A stretch of 64,000 nt of DNA from JAVJUV01 sp047314965. Its GTDB lineage: Bacteria; Pseudomonadota; Alphaproteobacteria; Rhodobacterales; Rhodobacteraceae. This document shows positions 62,509 through 64,000 of the stretch, in pieces (positions within the stretch are counted from its first letter, which is position 1; every line of letters begins with the position of its first letter). Made by a program: the position numbers and the translations under genes. The notes beneath the pieces were generated by a model. It searched no databases. It was given only the letters and a program-made list of their open reading frames with translations, and was not told where the DNA came from. The stretch lies in contig NZ_JBLBVK010000043.1 of assembly GCF_047314965.1 (NCBI RefSeq), positions 48,593-112,592 on the forward strand. Direction: 5' to 3'.

Positions 62509-63411
62509 TCAGCTCTCGCGACCGACCAGCGCTGCGCGCCGCTCGATATGGAATGCAATCAGCAAGTCGAGCACGGCGCGCAGCCTCGCTGATCCGCGCA
62601 TCGACTGGTGATAGACGATATTCATCTCGATCACGTCGATTGGTTCGCTGAAGAGCCGGACGAGCCGGTCGTCTGCGTCCCCGGCGATGCAGTACAGAAC
62701 CCCGATGCCTGCCCCGCTCGCAATCCTGTGCTGCGCGATATCGATGTTGTCCACGCGAATGCCCGATGCCATCGGGTCCGCGAATTGCTCGATCCAGGCA
62801 AAAGGTGGCAGGTGCAGGAATGGCTCCACGTATCGCACCAGTGCATGCCCGGCGACGTCCGCATGCGTGGCGGGACGGCCATGGGCCTCGACATAGCTTC
62901 TTGCGGCGAAAACCCCCGAGCCGAGCCCGAACGTATGCGCGACGGCAAGGTCCATGTCATTGGGCCTGACCGCCCGGATTGATATGTCGGCTTCGCCCTT
63001 TGAGAGGTTCACCGGAGTTCGCCCGGACAAGAGCTCGACACCGAGTTCGGAGTGCCTGGATGCCACCATGTCGGGAAAGTTCTCAAGATAGCGAATGGCT
63101 ACGGGAGGACACGCAACCCGAACCACACCATCCAGCGTCTCGCGGGCACCGCGCACTTCCGCCCGGGCCTGGTCGGCCGCTCCCTCCATGGCCTCAGCGG
63201 CCGCAAATGCCGATTTCCCTTCGCTCGTGAGCGCAAATTCCTTTCCTTCGCGGACAACCAGCACGGCCCCGAAAGCCGCCTCAGCGGCCGCCAACCTGCG
63301 GCTTACCGTCGACGGATCGACCTTCAGCACCTGCGCGGCACCAGCCACCGATCCGGCCCGTCCGAGCGCGAGAACAATCCGAAAGTCATTCCAATCCGGC
63401 TCGGCAGGCAT
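62509..63411 (-). CDS. LysR-family transcriptional regulator
   Basis: 300 residues, normal LysR length. The winged helix-turn-helix is at 1-60 (DFRIVLALGRAGSVAGAAQV and DPSTVSRRLAAAE), followed by a linker helix rich in alanine and a substrate-binding domain (DGVVRVACPPVAIRYLENFP...). It is convergent with the two small genes to its left, so it need not be their regulator; no divergent target lies to its right inside the window. Confidence 0.9.
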   Translation of the reverse strand: MPAEPDWNDFRIVLALGRAGSVAGAAQVLKVDPSTVSRRLAAAEAAFGAVLVVREGKEFALTSEGKSAFAAAEAMEGAADQARAEVRGARETLDGVVRVACPPVAIRYLENFPDMVASRHSELGVELLSGRTPVNLSKGEADISIRAVRPNDMDLAVAHTFGLGSGVFAARSYVEAHGRPATHADVAGHALVRYVEPFLHLPPFAWIEQFADPMASGIRVDNIDIAQHRIASGAGIGVLYCIAGDADDRLVRLFSEPIDVIEMNIVYHQSMRGSARLRAVLDLLIAFHIERRAALVGRES

Positions 63412-64000
63412 GGCGTTGTGAAAAAATCCCTTGGACTTCCGACGCGACTGCTTCTGCTATGCCATTATTGGGATCAAAGCGTCGAGTGTCTTTTCGGTCG
63501 TGCGGAACTAGCTACCCATGGCCAAAGCGGCCATTGGACCGGAAGATGAGAGCGTCCGCTCTGTCCCGCAACTCAGTCATCGAGCTTATTCTGGCTGATG
63601 TCTGCTTTTCGCTCTTAAGCGGACTCACGCTTCCGGACAGACCGATCGAAATCGGCCAATGGCCGCTTCTTACAGCAGCGGACGTTCGCGGAAAGAAGGG
63701 TAATGACCGCTTCACGGGACGAAGCGGGCATTGAAAGTTCTGGATTTGAGGTCAAATTCGCGCCAAAGCGGACCTTAACCAAGCCCTTCCGCCGCTGCGC
63801 TGCTGCCCGTCAGACCGGGCTTCGCCGCAGGTGCAATTTGAAGCGGACGGCGAACTCGTAAGATGCGGGCCTTTTGGGTTATCGCAATCGCTACTGCCCA
63901 AACCACCGCATTTCGCGGCTTTTCGCGAAGGCTTCTTTGTGCTTTCGCCCCTCAAGCGAAGGTGGGTTATAAACAACTTCCAGCTTCGGCCCGCTAAGGA
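63412..64000. other. Non-coding right end of window
   Basis: About 590 bp with no supported gene. Frames of 60-165 codons lack ribosome sites and family motifs. Runs of the AGCGGAC/AAGCGGGCA kind recur (for example near 63618, 63682 and 63720), typical of non-coding tails in roseobacter accessory DNA, but I cannot assign a function. Confidence 0.5.

Overview
The window looks like chromosomal DNA of a GC-rich alphaproteobacterium of the Roseobacter group (Rhodobacteraceae). The support is the tightly overlapping ATGA/GTGA/TGATG start-stop junctions, the ybeY-corC pair, the pobA-pcaDCHG-B protocatechuate operon, the P4-type integrase beside a tRNA-Arg fragment, and many roseobacter-style surface glycan genes. 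No rRNA, CRISPR array or complete tRNA is visible.

Layout. 1-684: end of a ybeY-corC housekeeping unit (minus strand). 828-5943: a galactose/lactose utilisation operon of the De Ley-Doudoroff type (sugar dehydrogenase, dgoK, dgoA, SMP-30 lactonase, GH42 beta-galactosidase); the galactonate dehydratase step is missing. 5928-8827 (minus): a large family 2 glycosyltransferase and a sulfotransferase-like protein that has lost its PAPS loop. 8988-16031: a pseudaminic-acid operon (pseB, pseC, pseF, pseI, a Kdo-transferase-like GT30 protein, a DUF218 protein, pseH-like acetyltransferase, YrbL-like kinase). 16041-22069 (minus): a glycan-modification cluster (two methyltransferases, DUF4910 aminopeptidase-like protein, FemAB-like transferase, FAD oxidoreductase, LpxL-like acyltransferase). 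22346-28861: a lone polysaccharide pyruvyltransferase, an FKBP isomerase, a three-gene haloacid dehalogenase / hydrolase / PLP dehydratase operon, a ZntB-like transporter and a lipoprotein.

28994-35493 is an aromatic catabolism operon that takes 4-hydroxybenzoate through protocatechuate to beta-ketoadipate. It also carries a BKACE (DUF849) gene, which could cleave beta-ketoadipate with acetyl-CoA to succinyl-CoA and acetoacetate. It is followed by an MFS exporter, a zinc alcohol dehydrogenase, a GNAT protein and an enolase-superfamily enzyme (to 39647).

39652-56397 is a surface polysaccharide region: capsule ABC exporter genes (kpsT-kpsE minus, kpsM plus), a GT2, a sugar-phosphate transferase, a 1.6 kb gene-poor gap, an 840-residue double glycosyltransferase, a DUF707 glycosyltransferase, a sulfotransferase gene broken by an in-frame TAG, an 853-residue glycosyltransferase-methyltransferase fusion, an RTX protein built on a 114-residue super-repeat, and a GT4.

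From 57163 a 48-nt 3' half of tRNA-Arg(UCU), followed by a tyrosine integrase, marks the edge of an integrated element that runs past the right end of the window. Its visible cargo is an AraC regulator, a small exported protein, a cytochrome c, two small stand-alone-domain proteins and a LysR regulator, with much non-coding DNA between them.

All family assignments come from reading motifs by eye. No database search was run.
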